Shown here piece after piece: positions 7,545 to 14,662 of a stretch of DNA of 17,667 nt (positions are counted from its first letter, which is position 1; each line of letters opens with the position of its first letter). Position numbers and translations under genes: made by a program. The notes below the pieces were generated by a model. That model worked only from the letters and a program-made list of their open reading frames with translations. It made no database searches and was not told the DNA's origin. Where the stretch lies: positions 1 to 17,667 of the forward strand of contig DASWHR010000116.1 of NCBI GenBank assembly GCA_036398095.1. Reading direction: 5' to 3'. The stretch is from DASWHR01 sp036398095. GTDB lineage: Bacteria; Actinomycetota; AC-67.

Positions 7545-8147
7545 GTGTGGCGCTGGCAGGGTGAGTCGGCGATCGTCGTCACCTTCGACGGTCCGCTGGA
7601 GCATGCGAATGCGCAGGCGCGCGCCGCGGCGACGGCGGCACGCGCGCGGCGCGACGTGACCGCGGCGACCCCCGGCGCCCGCACGGTGCTCGCGCACCTC
7701 ACCGGCGATGCAGACCCCGACGCCGTCGCCCGCGATCTGCAGCGGACCGTCGCATCGCCGGCCGCCAGACCATCCCGCGAGCATCGCATCGGCGTCGTCT
7801 ACGACGGCGATGACCTGGCTGCGCTCTCGCGCGAGATCGGACTGAGCGAGCCCGCCATCGTCGCGCTGCATGCCGGCGCGCGATACACGGTCGCATTCCT
7901 CGGCTTCATGCCGGGCTTCGCATATCTGCTCGGGTTGCCGCCGCCGCTGCGCGTGCCGCGACTCGAAACCCCGCGCACGCGCGTCCCGGCCGGCTCGGTC
8001 GCGATCGCCGGCGAGTGGGCGGGCGTCTACCCCACCGCCTCGCCCGGCGGATGGCGGCTGCTCGGACGCACGGATGCGAGGCTGTTCGATCCCGCGTCGG
8101 GTGCGGCTCTCGCCGCCGGCGACCATGTTCATTTCGAGGCCTCATGA
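7545..8147 (+). CDS. pxpB: 5-oxoprolinase subunit PxpB (KipI family)
   Basis: 200 residues from GTG 7545, the only in-frame start in the short gap after mutM. The C-terminal half carries the family signature 'VAFLGFMPGFAYLLGLP', then 'RLETPRTRVPAGSVAIAGEWAGVYPTASPGGWRLLGRT' (about 118-180), typical of the KipI/PxpB cyclophilin-like domain. With PxpC and PxpA it forms the prokaryotic ATP-dependent 5-oxoprolinase, which opens L-pyroglutamate to L-glutamate. It ends in an ATGA overlap with pxpC, so the three genes are one coupled operon in the order B-C-A. In Bacillus the homologue KipI was first described as a kinase inhibitor; the clustering with PxpA favours the oxoprolinase role here. Confidence 0.93.
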   Translation: MWRWQGESAIVVTFDGPLEHANAQARAAATAARARRDVTAATPGARTVLAHLTGDADPDAVARDLQRTVASPAARPSREHRIGVVYDGDDLAALSREIGLSEPAIVALHAGARYTVAFLGFMPGFAYLLGLPPPLRVPRLETPRTRVPAGSVAIAGEWAGVYPTASPGGWRLLGRTDARLFDPASGAALAAGDHVHFEAS

Positions 8148-9055
8148 CGCTGCAAATCGTTCGTGCCGGCTTCGCGGCGGTCCAGGATCTGGGACGGCCG
8201 GGTTACGCGCACCTCGGCGTGCCCCGCGGCGGCGCGTTCGACGAATGGGCGCTCCGCGACGGAAATCGTCTGTGCGGCAACGACCCGTCGGCGGCTGCGA
8301 TCGAATTCGTCCTGGCCGGCCCCGACGTGCGCTTCGACGACGAGGCCACCGTCGCGCTCACCGGCGTGCCGTTCGCCGCGACGCTCGACGGCGCCGCGGT
8401 CCCGTTCGCGACGACGGTTCGCGTTGCGGCCGGGGCGAGCATATCGATCGGCAAGGCGATCCGCGGTGCGCGCGGCCTGCTGTGCATCGCCGGCGGGATC
8501 GCGACCGCGCCGGTCCTCGGCAGCCGCTCGGTGTCGGCGCGTGCCGGCATCGGCCGCGCGCTCGCCGCCGGCGATCGCATTCCGGTGGGCGTCCGCCCCG
8601 GCTCGCCGTCCGCGGCGGCGATCCGAAGCATCGGCGGCGACACCGCGCTCGGCGCAGCCGTTCGCATCGTTCCGGGACCGCAGCCGTTCCCCGACGCGGC
8701 GCTGGAGACATTGGTCTCCGAGCCCTACGAGGTCACCACCGAAGCGGATCGCGTCGGCGTGCGCCTCGACGGGCCGCCGCTGCGCGACGGAGGCGGCGGC
8801 TTCGAGATCGATCCCGAGCCGGTCGTTCCGGGTGCGATCCAGGTGCCCGGTGACGCGCGGCCGATCGTGCTTGGCCCCGACGGCCCGGCAACGGGTGGCT
8901 ATCCGAAGATCGCGACCGTGATCCGGGCCGACCTGTGGATGCTGGCGCAGGCGCGTCCCGGCGATACGCTGCGTTTCGAGATCTGCGATCCGGCGGCGGC
9001 GCGGCAAGCGCTCGCGGTGCGGTTGCGCGAAACCGAAGCGAGCGACGATGCGTGA
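8144..9055 (+). CDS. pxpC: 5-oxoprolinase subunit PxpC (biotin-dependent carboxyltransferase-like)
   Basis: 303 residues from the ATG that overlaps the pxpB stop. The N-terminus 'IVRAGFAAVQDLGRPGYAHLGVPRGGAFD' is the hallmark of the KipA/PxpC family, followed by 'GNRLCGNDPSAAAIEF', 'CIAGGI' and 'LGSRS'. The late block 'GAIQVPGDARPIVLGPDGPATGGYPKIATVI' (about 231-260) is also family-specific. It is the partner of PxpB, with a cyclophilin-like fold related to the urea amidolyase carboxyltransferase domain, and acts in the cytoplasm on 5-oxoproline. Its stop lies inside the start of pxpA (8-bp overlap). Length is normal and no key segment is missing. Confidence 0.93.
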   Translation: MTLQIVRAGFAAVQDLGRPGYAHLGVPRGGAFDEWALRDGNRLCGNDPSAAAIEFVLAGPDVRFDDEATVALTGVPFAATLDGAAVPFATTVRVAAGASISIGKAIRGARGLLCIAGGIATAPVLGSRSVSARAGIGRALAAGDRIPVGVRPGSPSAAAIRSIGGDTALGAAVRIVPGPQPFPDAALETLVSEPYEVTTEADRVGVRLDGPPLRDGGGGFEIDPEPVVPGAIQVPGDARPIVLGPDGPATGGYPKIATVIRADLWMLAQARPGDTLRFEICDPAAARQALAVRLRETEASDDA

Positions 9056-9788
9056 CATGACGATCGACCTCAACGCCGACGTCGCCGAAGGCGCCGACGA
9101 CGCGGCTCTCTACGAGATCGTCACGTCCGTGAACGTCGCGTGCGGCGCGCACGCCGGCAACGAGAACGCGATGCGCTCCGCGATCGAGCGTGCGCGAAGC
9201 CTCGGCGTCGCGATCGGCGCGCATCCCGGCTATCCCGATCGTGAAACGATGGGCCGCCGCCGCCTGACGATGGCTCCCTACGACGTGGAGCGGATGCTCG
9301 TCGAGCAGATCTCGACGCTGCGACGCATCGCCGCGTCGATGGGCGCCCGAGTCCGGCATGTCAAGCCGCACGGCGCGCTCTACAACCAGGCGGCGGGCGA
9401 CACGCTGCTCGCGCGGGCGGTCGCCGCGGCCGTCGCCGCCGTGGATTCCGCGCTCACGTTGGTGGGTTTGGCGGGAGGGGCGATGCTCGATGCCGGCCGC
9501 GCGGCCGGTCTGGCCGTGGCCGCGGAAGCGTTCTGCGATCGGGGCTACCGCGAAGACGGCACGCTCGTCCCGCGCGGCGAGCCGGGCGCGCTCATCGACG
9601 ATCCGGTGCGGGCGGCCGCGCAGGCGCTCGCGGTCGCGCGCGGCGCCCCCGTCGTGGCCGGCAGCGGCACGGTTCTGGTACGGGCCGACACGATCTGCCT
9701 GCACGGCGACTCGCCGGGCGCGGTCGCGACGGCCTCCGCCGTTCGCGACGCGCTGGAGGCCGCCGGCGTTCGTCTCGCCGCCCCGTAG
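9048..9788 (+). CDS. pxpA: 5-oxoprolinase subunit PxpA (LamB/YcsF family)
   Basis: 246 residues, about the usual 250. The LamB/YcsF motifs are in order: 'IDLNADVAEG' (N-terminal metal/substrate strand), 'VTSVNVACGAHAGNENAM', 'GVAIGAHPGYPDRETMGRR' and 'HVKPHGALYNQ', then 'AEAFCDRGYREDGTLVPR' and a final 'CLHGDSPGAV'. It is the catalytic, TIM-barrel-like subunit of the oxoprolinase. The first block is shorter than in E. coli PxpA (NADVAEG directly followed by ADDAALY, lacking the usual loop). ATG 9048 overlaps the pxpC stop; ATG 9057 is an alternative three codons in. It is convergent with the next gene, with a 7-bp gap. Confidence 0.93.
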   Translation: MRDMTIDLNADVAEGADDAALYEIVTSVNVACGAHAGNENAMRSAIERARSLGVAIGAHPGYPDRETMGRRRLTMAPYDVERMLVEQISTLRRIAASMGARVRHVKPHGALYNQAAGDTLLARAVAAAVAAVDSALTLVGLAGGAMLDAGRAAGLAVAAEAFCDRGYREDGTLVPRGEPGALIDDPVRAAAQALAVARGAPVVAGSGTVLVRADTICLHGDSPGAVATASAVRDALEAAGVRLAAP

Positions 9789-9795
9789 CCGGCGT

Positions 9796-10650
9796 CTACG
9801 TCCAGGTGACCTTGATGTTGCGGCTGACGTTCCAGCCGTGGTCGCCGTGCTGGGTCGGGTAGGCGATGCGGAAGAGCAGCGGCCCCGATCCCGATGTGCG
9901 GGTGTAGGTCAGCCGGTACCGCGACGACGAATCCAGGCGCGACCACGTCGCGTTGCGCCATGCGCCGCCTTGCAAGACCTGCAAGATCACGCGGTGGCCG
10001 GTGTGTGCGGGAAGAACCGATCCGCTGAACACGGCCATTCCGCCGCGCGCGCTCGATCCGCCCGAGGCCGCGTTGAACGCGACCCCGGGACGCACGATCA
10101 CCGTCAGCGGCGCCGAGGCCGCGGCCGCGCACAGCGAGTCCCCGGGGAAGAAGACCTTGTACGTCGTCGTATGCGACGGCTTCTGCGTGAACTGGTAGCC
10201 GGTGCCGTCGTCGGATGCCTGCGTCGTCGCGACGGCAGTCCACGCGCCGGCAGCGAGTTTCTTGAGCGTCACGTCCTTGGCTCCCAGAAGGTTGCCGTTG
10301 CACGAGAGCGAGCCCGAAAGCAGGAATGTCGTTCCCCAGACGCCGCTCGCCGGCCCCGCCGTAAGCGCAACCGAGGCGTCGCAGGTTCCGGTGGCGCCTC
10401 CGGCGTCCTCGCCGGCCGGAGCCGAGGCACGTTCGTGCGAGGCGGCCGACAAGCCGATCGGCGGCGGCGAAATGGTCGGCGACGGCTCGGGGGTGGGGGA
10501 GGATGAGGAGGACGGACTCGGCTCGGGGGTTCCGCCGGTGTCACACACGGTCTGTCCCGCAGCGGTGCGCACGGTCAGGAACGCCGCGATCGAGGCGGCG
10601 GCCAACGCGGCGATCGTCAACCGGTTCGTGCGAACAAGCGAGTTGGGCAT
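9796..10650 (-). CDS. Secreted Ig-like domain protein, unknown function
   Basis: 284 residues with a Sec signal (R-rich start, Ala-rich core, likely cut after 'TAAG' near 32) and ATG 10650 preceded by AGGAGGAG. A low-complexity Ser/Pro/Thr/Glu linker (about 38-65) leads to two beta-rich domains of about 90-100 residues. The first has 'DVTLKKLAAGAWTAVATT' and 'YQFTQKPSHTTTYKVFF', a pattern of bacterial Ig-like domains that repeat across actinobacterial surface proteins; the second has 'RVILQVLQGGAWRNATW'. Cysteines C36, C91 and others could form disulfides. No catalytic motif and no anchor are visible, so it is probably secreted or bound non-covalently. It is divergent from the copper radical oxidase and shares its upstream region. 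Confidence 0.75.
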   Translation of the reverse strand: MPNSLVRTNRLTIAALAAASIAAFLTVRTAAGQTVCDTGGTPEPSPSSSSSPTPEPSPTISPPPIGLSAASHERASAPAGEDAGGATGTCDASVALTAGPASGVWGTTFLLSGSLSCNGNLLGAKDVTLKKLAAGAWTAVATTQASDDGTGYQFTQKPSHTTTYKVFFPGDSLCAAAASAPLTVIVRPGVAFNAASGGSSARGGMAVFSGSVLPAHTGHRVILQVLQGGAWRNATWSRLDSSSRYRLTYTRTSGSGPLLFRIAYPTQHGDHGWNVSRNIKVTWT

Positions 10651-10913
10651 CGTGGATCGCTCCTCCTGGTGGCCGGCCCCCGATTCGGGGTTCGACTCGA
10701 TCGGATGTATCGATATTTCGGTGCACCCCTCCCCCGGGCGCATAGCCCGATCGGGGGGTTCCCGCATGAGACCCGGCCCGAAGTGCCCGGCAAACCTTTT
10801 TCGCTCCGCTATGACAGGAAATCGCCCCTGCCTGGGCGAATGAACACCCGGAAGGGTTTCCGGTCCACCGCCGGGGACCGATCGGCCGGGCCATGCCCGG
10901 GGGAGGAGGAGCA
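10651..10913. promoter_or_regulatory. 263-bp divergent intergenic region rich in hairpins
   Basis: Several inverted repeats are visible. CCCC/GGGG around GATTC lies at 10678-10690. A bulged C/G-rich stem at 10731-10757 has CCCCC and GGGC pairing with GCCC and GGGGG. TCGCCC/GGGCGA lies at 10822-10839 and CCGGAA/TTCCGG at 10848-10863. The Shine-Dalgarno of each gene lies at its own end (AGGAGGAG on the minus strand, GGAGGAGGA at 10902-10910 on the plus strand). I could not fix a -10/-35 pair for either gene and recognise no known riboswitch. Confidence 0.45.
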
Positions 10914-13058
10914 ATGCATCGCAGACGAGCACTGGTGCCCCTGGCAGCAGTCCTGGCGCTGCTCGGAACGCTCATCGCAGGAGGGAGCGCCCCGGCAGCC
11001 GCCGACGACCTATCGACGACCGGGCAGTTCCTGCCGGCGTTCTCCGAGAACGGCGACTTCGACTCGGCGCCGCCGGCGAACGTGAGCGAATCCACGCGCT
11101 ATCCGACGGCCGTGAGCCTGGTCGCCATGCCCAACGGCAAATACGTCTACTGGAACGGCCTCGAAAACCTCGAGTCCGACGGCTATCCGCTGGCCACCGA
11201 CGCCAACCGGATCAGCCCCGGTAGCCGCTCGCGCCAGCTCGCCTTCGACGTGAACGGCGCCCCGACCTTCCAGGTCCCCACGCCCGAGGACGCCGGCGAA
11301 GACCCCGGCTCCGAAAACGACCAGGGCGACCTGTTCTGTGCCGACCAGCGCATCCTGCTCGACGGCACCGTCGCCGCCATCGGCGGCACCGTCTGGAAGC
11401 CGGGACCGGTGGATCTGGTCGCACTCAGCGGCGGCGCGGTCACCGAGCCGCAGGGCACCACCGAGCTCTACGGCAACAACGCGACGCGCATCTTCAGCTC
11501 CGACGCGAGCGGCGGCACCTGGACGCCGGCCGACCGCATGAACTACGGACGCTGGTACCCGGCGGTCGTGACGCTTCGCGACGGCCGGCTGTTCGTGGCC
11601 GGCGGCGTCAAGCAGCTCCTCTACAACGACTCGGGCCTCAACGTTCACCAGACCGAGATCTTCGACCCGTACGACGGCGACGGCGTCTACGCGCCGGCGC
11701 AAGGCTCCTGGACCGAAAACGGCGCGAGCGGCGAGACCTCGCTGCCGCTGTTCCCGCGCATGCACGTCATCCACGACGGCACCGTCCTCTACGACGGCGT
11801 CGGTCAGATGTGGGGGCCGTTCGGCCAGGCCGTGGATGAGGCCTTGTGGAACGTGGTGAAGTCCTACGACCCGGCGAGCAACGCGTGGACCGACCGCGGC
11901 GTCGGATCGTTCGGCGCGCTCTCGGGCGCCGTGTCGGTGCTGCTGCCGTTCACGCCCGACGCGAACGGCGACTACAACTCGTCCGCGATCCTTCACGCCG
12001 GCGGCGTGCTCGGCACCTCCCCGGGCGGCTTCTTCGCCACCGACCTGTCCGAGACCCTCACGATCGGATCCGACGGTTCGCTGACCGCCGCACCCGGTCC
12101 GCAGCTCAACAACCGCCGCTGGTACTCGCAGGGCGTCATCGGCGCGACCGGCGATCCGCTGATCTTCAGCGGCGCCGACAAGGACGAGGTCATCGCACCC
12201 GGTCTGGAGTCGGCGGTGCGTCAGGCCGAGATGTACGACGTCGCGTCGAACACGTTCGTGCCGCTCGCGTCGGCCGCTCGTGAACGCACCTACCACAACT
12301 CGGCGATCCTGCTTGCCGACGGACGGATCTTGGTGGGCGGGCATGCGCCGATCAACACGCTCTACGGTCCGGGCGAGTCCGCGCTCGGTACCTCGAACGA
12401 CCTTCACAACAACACCGGCCTGACGGCCAACAACCTGAAGGATTCCTCGTTCGAGATCTTCTCCCCGCCTTACCTGCACCGCGGGGCGCGTCCGGCGATC
12501 ACCGCGAACGTGAGCGGGATCATGGAGTGGGGCAGCGATCGCTTGATCTCCACGCCCGACGCCGCTTCGATCGACAAGGCGATCCTGGTCAAGATGCCGG
12601 CCACGACGCACGTGACCGATCCCGACGCGCGCGCGATCGAGTTGCCCTTCGCCGCGGAGACGGGCGGCGTCCGAGTGACGGTCCCCTCGAACGAGGCCGT
12701 GGCGATCCCCGGGTACTACTACCTGTTCCTGACGCGCACCAACGCGGGCTACGACGGCCCGACCGTGTCGAACGGGATCGTGGTTCGGGTCGGCGACGAA
12801 GCGGTGTTCGGCGGCGCCTCCGCCGAGATCGCGCCGGTGCAGTTGCCGGGGCAGACGATGAGCGCCGCGTTGCCGGTGTCGGGCGTGTCGAAGGGAACGT
12901 CGGTGGCGATCGGATCGGCCGTGGTCGAGCCGGCGTCGATGCGCGCATCGTCGAACCCGGTTCGCTCGAGCGGCCGCGGCGGGATGTTCGCGGTGGCGAC
13001 CGGGACGATCCTGGCGGCTGCCGGCGCGCTGCTGCGACGCCGCAGAGCGACGGCATAG
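10914..13058 (+). CDS. Galactose-oxidase-like copper radical oxidase, membrane-anchored
   Basis: 714 residues. ATG 10914 follows GGAGGAGGA and starts a Sec signal (HRRR, hydrophobic core, cut near 'AAA-DD' at 30); the upstream ATG 10893 is weaker. The kelch-type propeller and the C-terminal DUF1929/E-set domain of galactose and glyoxal oxidases are recognised by their copper-site motifs. C142 in 'DLFCAD' and Y215 in 'GRWYPAV' correspond to the Cys-Tyr cofactor pair (GaoA C228, Y272). Y460-H461 in 'RTYHNSAILLADGRILVGG' and H566 in 'TTHVTDPDARAIEL' match GaoA Y495, H496 and H581. All five are present, so an active radical site is likely, oxidising an alcohol or aldehyde to give H2O2. The GaoA stacking Trp290 falls on K233. 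The end has a hydrophobic helix and an RRRR tail without LPxTG. Confidence 0.87.
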   Translation: MHRRRALVPLAAVLALLGTLIAGGSAPAAADDLSTTGQFLPAFSENGDFDSAPPANVSESTRYPTAVSLVAMPNGKYVYWNGLENLESDGYPLATDANRISPGSRSRQLAFDVNGAPTFQVPTPEDAGEDPGSENDQGDLFCADQRILLDGTVAAIGGTVWKPGPVDLVALSGGAVTEPQGTTELYGNNATRIFSSDASGGTWTPADRMNYGRWYPAVVTLRDGRLFVAGGVKQLLYNDSGLNVHQTEIFDPYDGDGVYAPAQGSWTENGASGETSLPLFPRMHVIHDGTVLYDGVGQMWGPFGQAVDEALWNVVKSYDPASNAWTDRGVGSFGALSGAVSVLLPFTPDANGDYNSSAILHAGGVLGTSPGGFFATDLSETLTIGSDGSLTAAPGPQLNNRRWYSQGVIGATGDPLIFSGADKDEVIAPGLESAVRQAEMYDVASNTFVPLASAARERTYHNSAILLADGRILVGGHAPINTLYGPGESALGTSNDLHNNTGLTANNLKDSSFEIFSPPYLHRGARPAITANVSGIMEWGSDRLISTPDAASIDKAILVKMPATTHVTDPDARAIELPFAAETGGVRVTVPSNEAVAIPGYYYLFLTRTNAGYDGPTVSNGIVVRVGDEAVFGGASAEIAPVQLPGQTMSAALPVSGVSKGTSVAIGSAVVEPASMRASSNPVRSSGRGGMFAVATGTILAAAGALLRRRRATA

Positions 13059-13076
13059 GCCGCCGCGCACGATGAG

Positions 13077-13118
13077 CCGAAGGGCTCGCCCCCGCGCAAT
13101 CGGGTGCGAGCCCTTCGG
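13077..13118 (+). terminator. Strong hairpin terminator after the copper oxidase
   Basis: Arms CCGAAGGGCTCGC (13077-13089) and GCGAGCCCTTCGG (13106-13118) pair perfectly over 13 bp. After one C-T mismatch, CCCG/CGGG adds 4 bp over a 6-nt loop. Only a weak T run follows (GCTTTAAC), as is usual in GC-rich actinobacteria. It starts 18 bp after the stop and should separate the oxidase transcript from the next gene. Confidence 0.75.
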
Positions 13119-13143
13119 ACGCTTTAACGACAGCAGGGTGACG

Positions 13144-14574
13144 ATGAACGGCGAGAGGACCAAACGGATCCGCCGCGTGCGATCGTTGATCGCGCTCGCG
13201 TCGGCATGCGCGGCGATGGCCGTCGTGGCCGCGCGGGTGACGCCGCCGGCTGCCGCCGCGCCGCAGACGCACCCGGTCGAAATCCGTTCGAACTTCTTCA
13301 CGCCTCGGGTGATCAACATCTCGCCCGGGGACACCGTGACGTGGACGGCGATCGACAACGGGCACACTGTCGAAGCCGACGACGGCCGCTTCAACTTCTT
13401 TCCGCAGCGGTTCCTGAACCGCAACGAGCAGGTCTCGTTCACCTTTCTTACCGAAGAGACGGTTCGCTACCACTGCCGCGTCCACGGAGCCGCCGGCGGC
13501 GGCGGTATGTCGGGCAGCATCGTCGTCGGCGCCGGGTCGCCCGAGCCGACCCCAACCGCGACTCCCACGGTTCTCGAGCATCGCTTCGTCCCATCGGAGT
13601 ATCCGACCGTGACGAGCGCGCTGGACGGCATCACGCCGGGCGGCGTGGTTCATCTGGCGCCCGGTGTGTATCGCGAGGCGGTCGCGGTGCGAACGCCGGG
13701 CGTTTCGATCCGCGGCGACGGCGCGCCCGAGGACGTGATCGTGGACGGACAAGGAACGCGGCGCACCGGTGTGCTGCTGGCTGCGAGTGGCGCGTTGGTT
13801 TCCAATCTCACCGTGACCGGCCATCTCGCCGAAGGCGTCGCGGTGCGTGGCGTCGCCGGCGCGCGCGTCACCGACGTGGTCGCCCGCGGCAACGGCGGCT
13901 ACGGCGTGCTCGTCGCCGACGCCGGCGGCGTCACCGTCACGCGCGTTCGTGCGAGCGGTCACCGCATCGCCGGGATCGCGGTGCAGGGATGCGACGAATG
14001 CGACACGATCGTGCAGGACGCCGAGGCGGAAGCGAACCTGTTCGGCGTGCTGATCGACGACGCCGGCAGTGTCGTCGTCCGCCGGTCCTGGCTGCACGGT
14101 AACGGGACCGGCATCGCCGCGCGATCGATCGCGACTGCGGACGGGATCGTGCAGCGCGGCGTCCATATCGTCGGCAACGACATCACCGGGAACACGGCCG
14201 CGATTCCCGCCGGCTCCGCCACCGAATTCGCCGTCCGGTCCGGGGTCTGGCTGGCGGGATCCTGGTTCGCCGTCGTCGAGCAGAACCGGCTCGAAGGCCA
14301 CGACTACGGCGTGCTCGTCACCGCATTCCCAGGTCCGACGCTCGACGGGCGCATCGCCGGCAACGAGGTGGACGGCTCGGCCGTCGCGGATCTGGCGTGG
14401 GACGGGATCGGCAGCGGTGTTTGCTTCGAAGACAATGCGCGCCCCGGCGGCGGCGAGCCCAGCGCCCGGCCGCCGCTCGCGCAGACGATCTACGCCTGCG
14501 ATGGTGCTCGCGGTCCCGGCGTGCCCGAGCCGCGTGTGATCGCGGATCTGGTTCGCTACGCGGCAGGGATTTGA
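13144..14574 (+). CDS. Secreted cupredoxin fused to right-handed beta-helix domain
   Basis: 476 residues. ATG 13144 follows AGGG; GTG 13138 is an alternative. The N-terminus is a basic Sec signal (about 1-39). Residues about 42-130 are a cupredoxin: 'FFTPRVINISPGDTVTWTAIDNGHTVE' with H74, and 'YHCRVHGAAGGGGMSG' with C111, H114 and M122, a full type 1 copper set. The H-M spacing is longer than in plastocyanin. A Pro/Thr linker follows (about 131-142). Residues about 145-430 are a NosD/DUF1565-like parallel beta-helix: 'PTVTSALDGITPGGVVHLAPGVYREAV', then repeated strands such as 'GVSIRGDG', 'GVLLAASGALVSNLTVTG', 'GYGVLVADAGGVTVTRVRASGH'. Such folds often bind or cut polysaccharides, but no catalytic residues can be named. 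Tethering of an electron-transfer module to a surface or glycan is inferred. Confidence 0.85.
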   Translation: MNGERTKRIRRVRSLIALASACAAMAVVAARVTPPAAAAPQTHPVEIRSNFFTPRVINISPGDTVTWTAIDNGHTVEADDGRFNFFPQRFLNRNEQVSFTFLTEETVRYHCRVHGAAGGGGMSGSIVVGAGSPEPTPTATPTVLEHRFVPSEYPTVTSALDGITPGGVVHLAPGVYREAVAVRTPGVSIRGDGAPEDVIVDGQGTRRTGVLLAASGALVSNLTVTGHLAEGVAVRGVAGARVTDVVARGNGGYGVLVADAGGVTVTRVRASGHRIAGIAVQGCDECDTIVQDAEAEANLFGVLIDDAGSVVVRRSWLHGNGTGIAARSIATADGIVQRGVHIVGNDITGNTAAIPAGSATEFAVRSGVWLAGSWFAVVEQNRLEGHDYGVLVTAFPGPTLDGRIAGNEVDGSAVADLAWDGIGSGVCFEDNARPGGGEPSARPPLAQTIYACDGARGPGVPEPRVIADLVRYAAGI

Positions 14575-14662
14575 GACGACAAATGCGACGCATCGGGATG
14601 CACCGAACCCGCTGCGGGTCCGGCCGGCAGGAGCCGGCGTGCGCGAGTCGAACGGAACAGCG

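Noticed and set aside
10687..10706. TTCGACTC stretch resembling a tRNA T-loop
   Set aside because: The flanking bases do not pair as a T-stem, and no acceptor or anticodon arm can be folded around it.
10726..10863. Possible c-di-GMP-I or ydaO-type riboswitch, suggested by GGCAAACC on the plus strand and by AACCCCCC/GGGGGAGGGGTG on the minus strand
   Set aside because: The other conserved blocks are missing: no GACGCAAAGCC for c-di-GMP-I and no AGCTAACC for ydaO.
11010..13442. 810-codon minus-strand ORF across the copper oxidase gene
   Set aside because: It is antisense to a well-supported enzyme and crosses the terminator hairpin; its composition is that of a shadow frame.
14575..14662. Possible small gene before the multicopper oxidase
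   Set aside because: Short Arg/Cys-rich frame with no ribosome site; the gap shows only weak GC hairpins.
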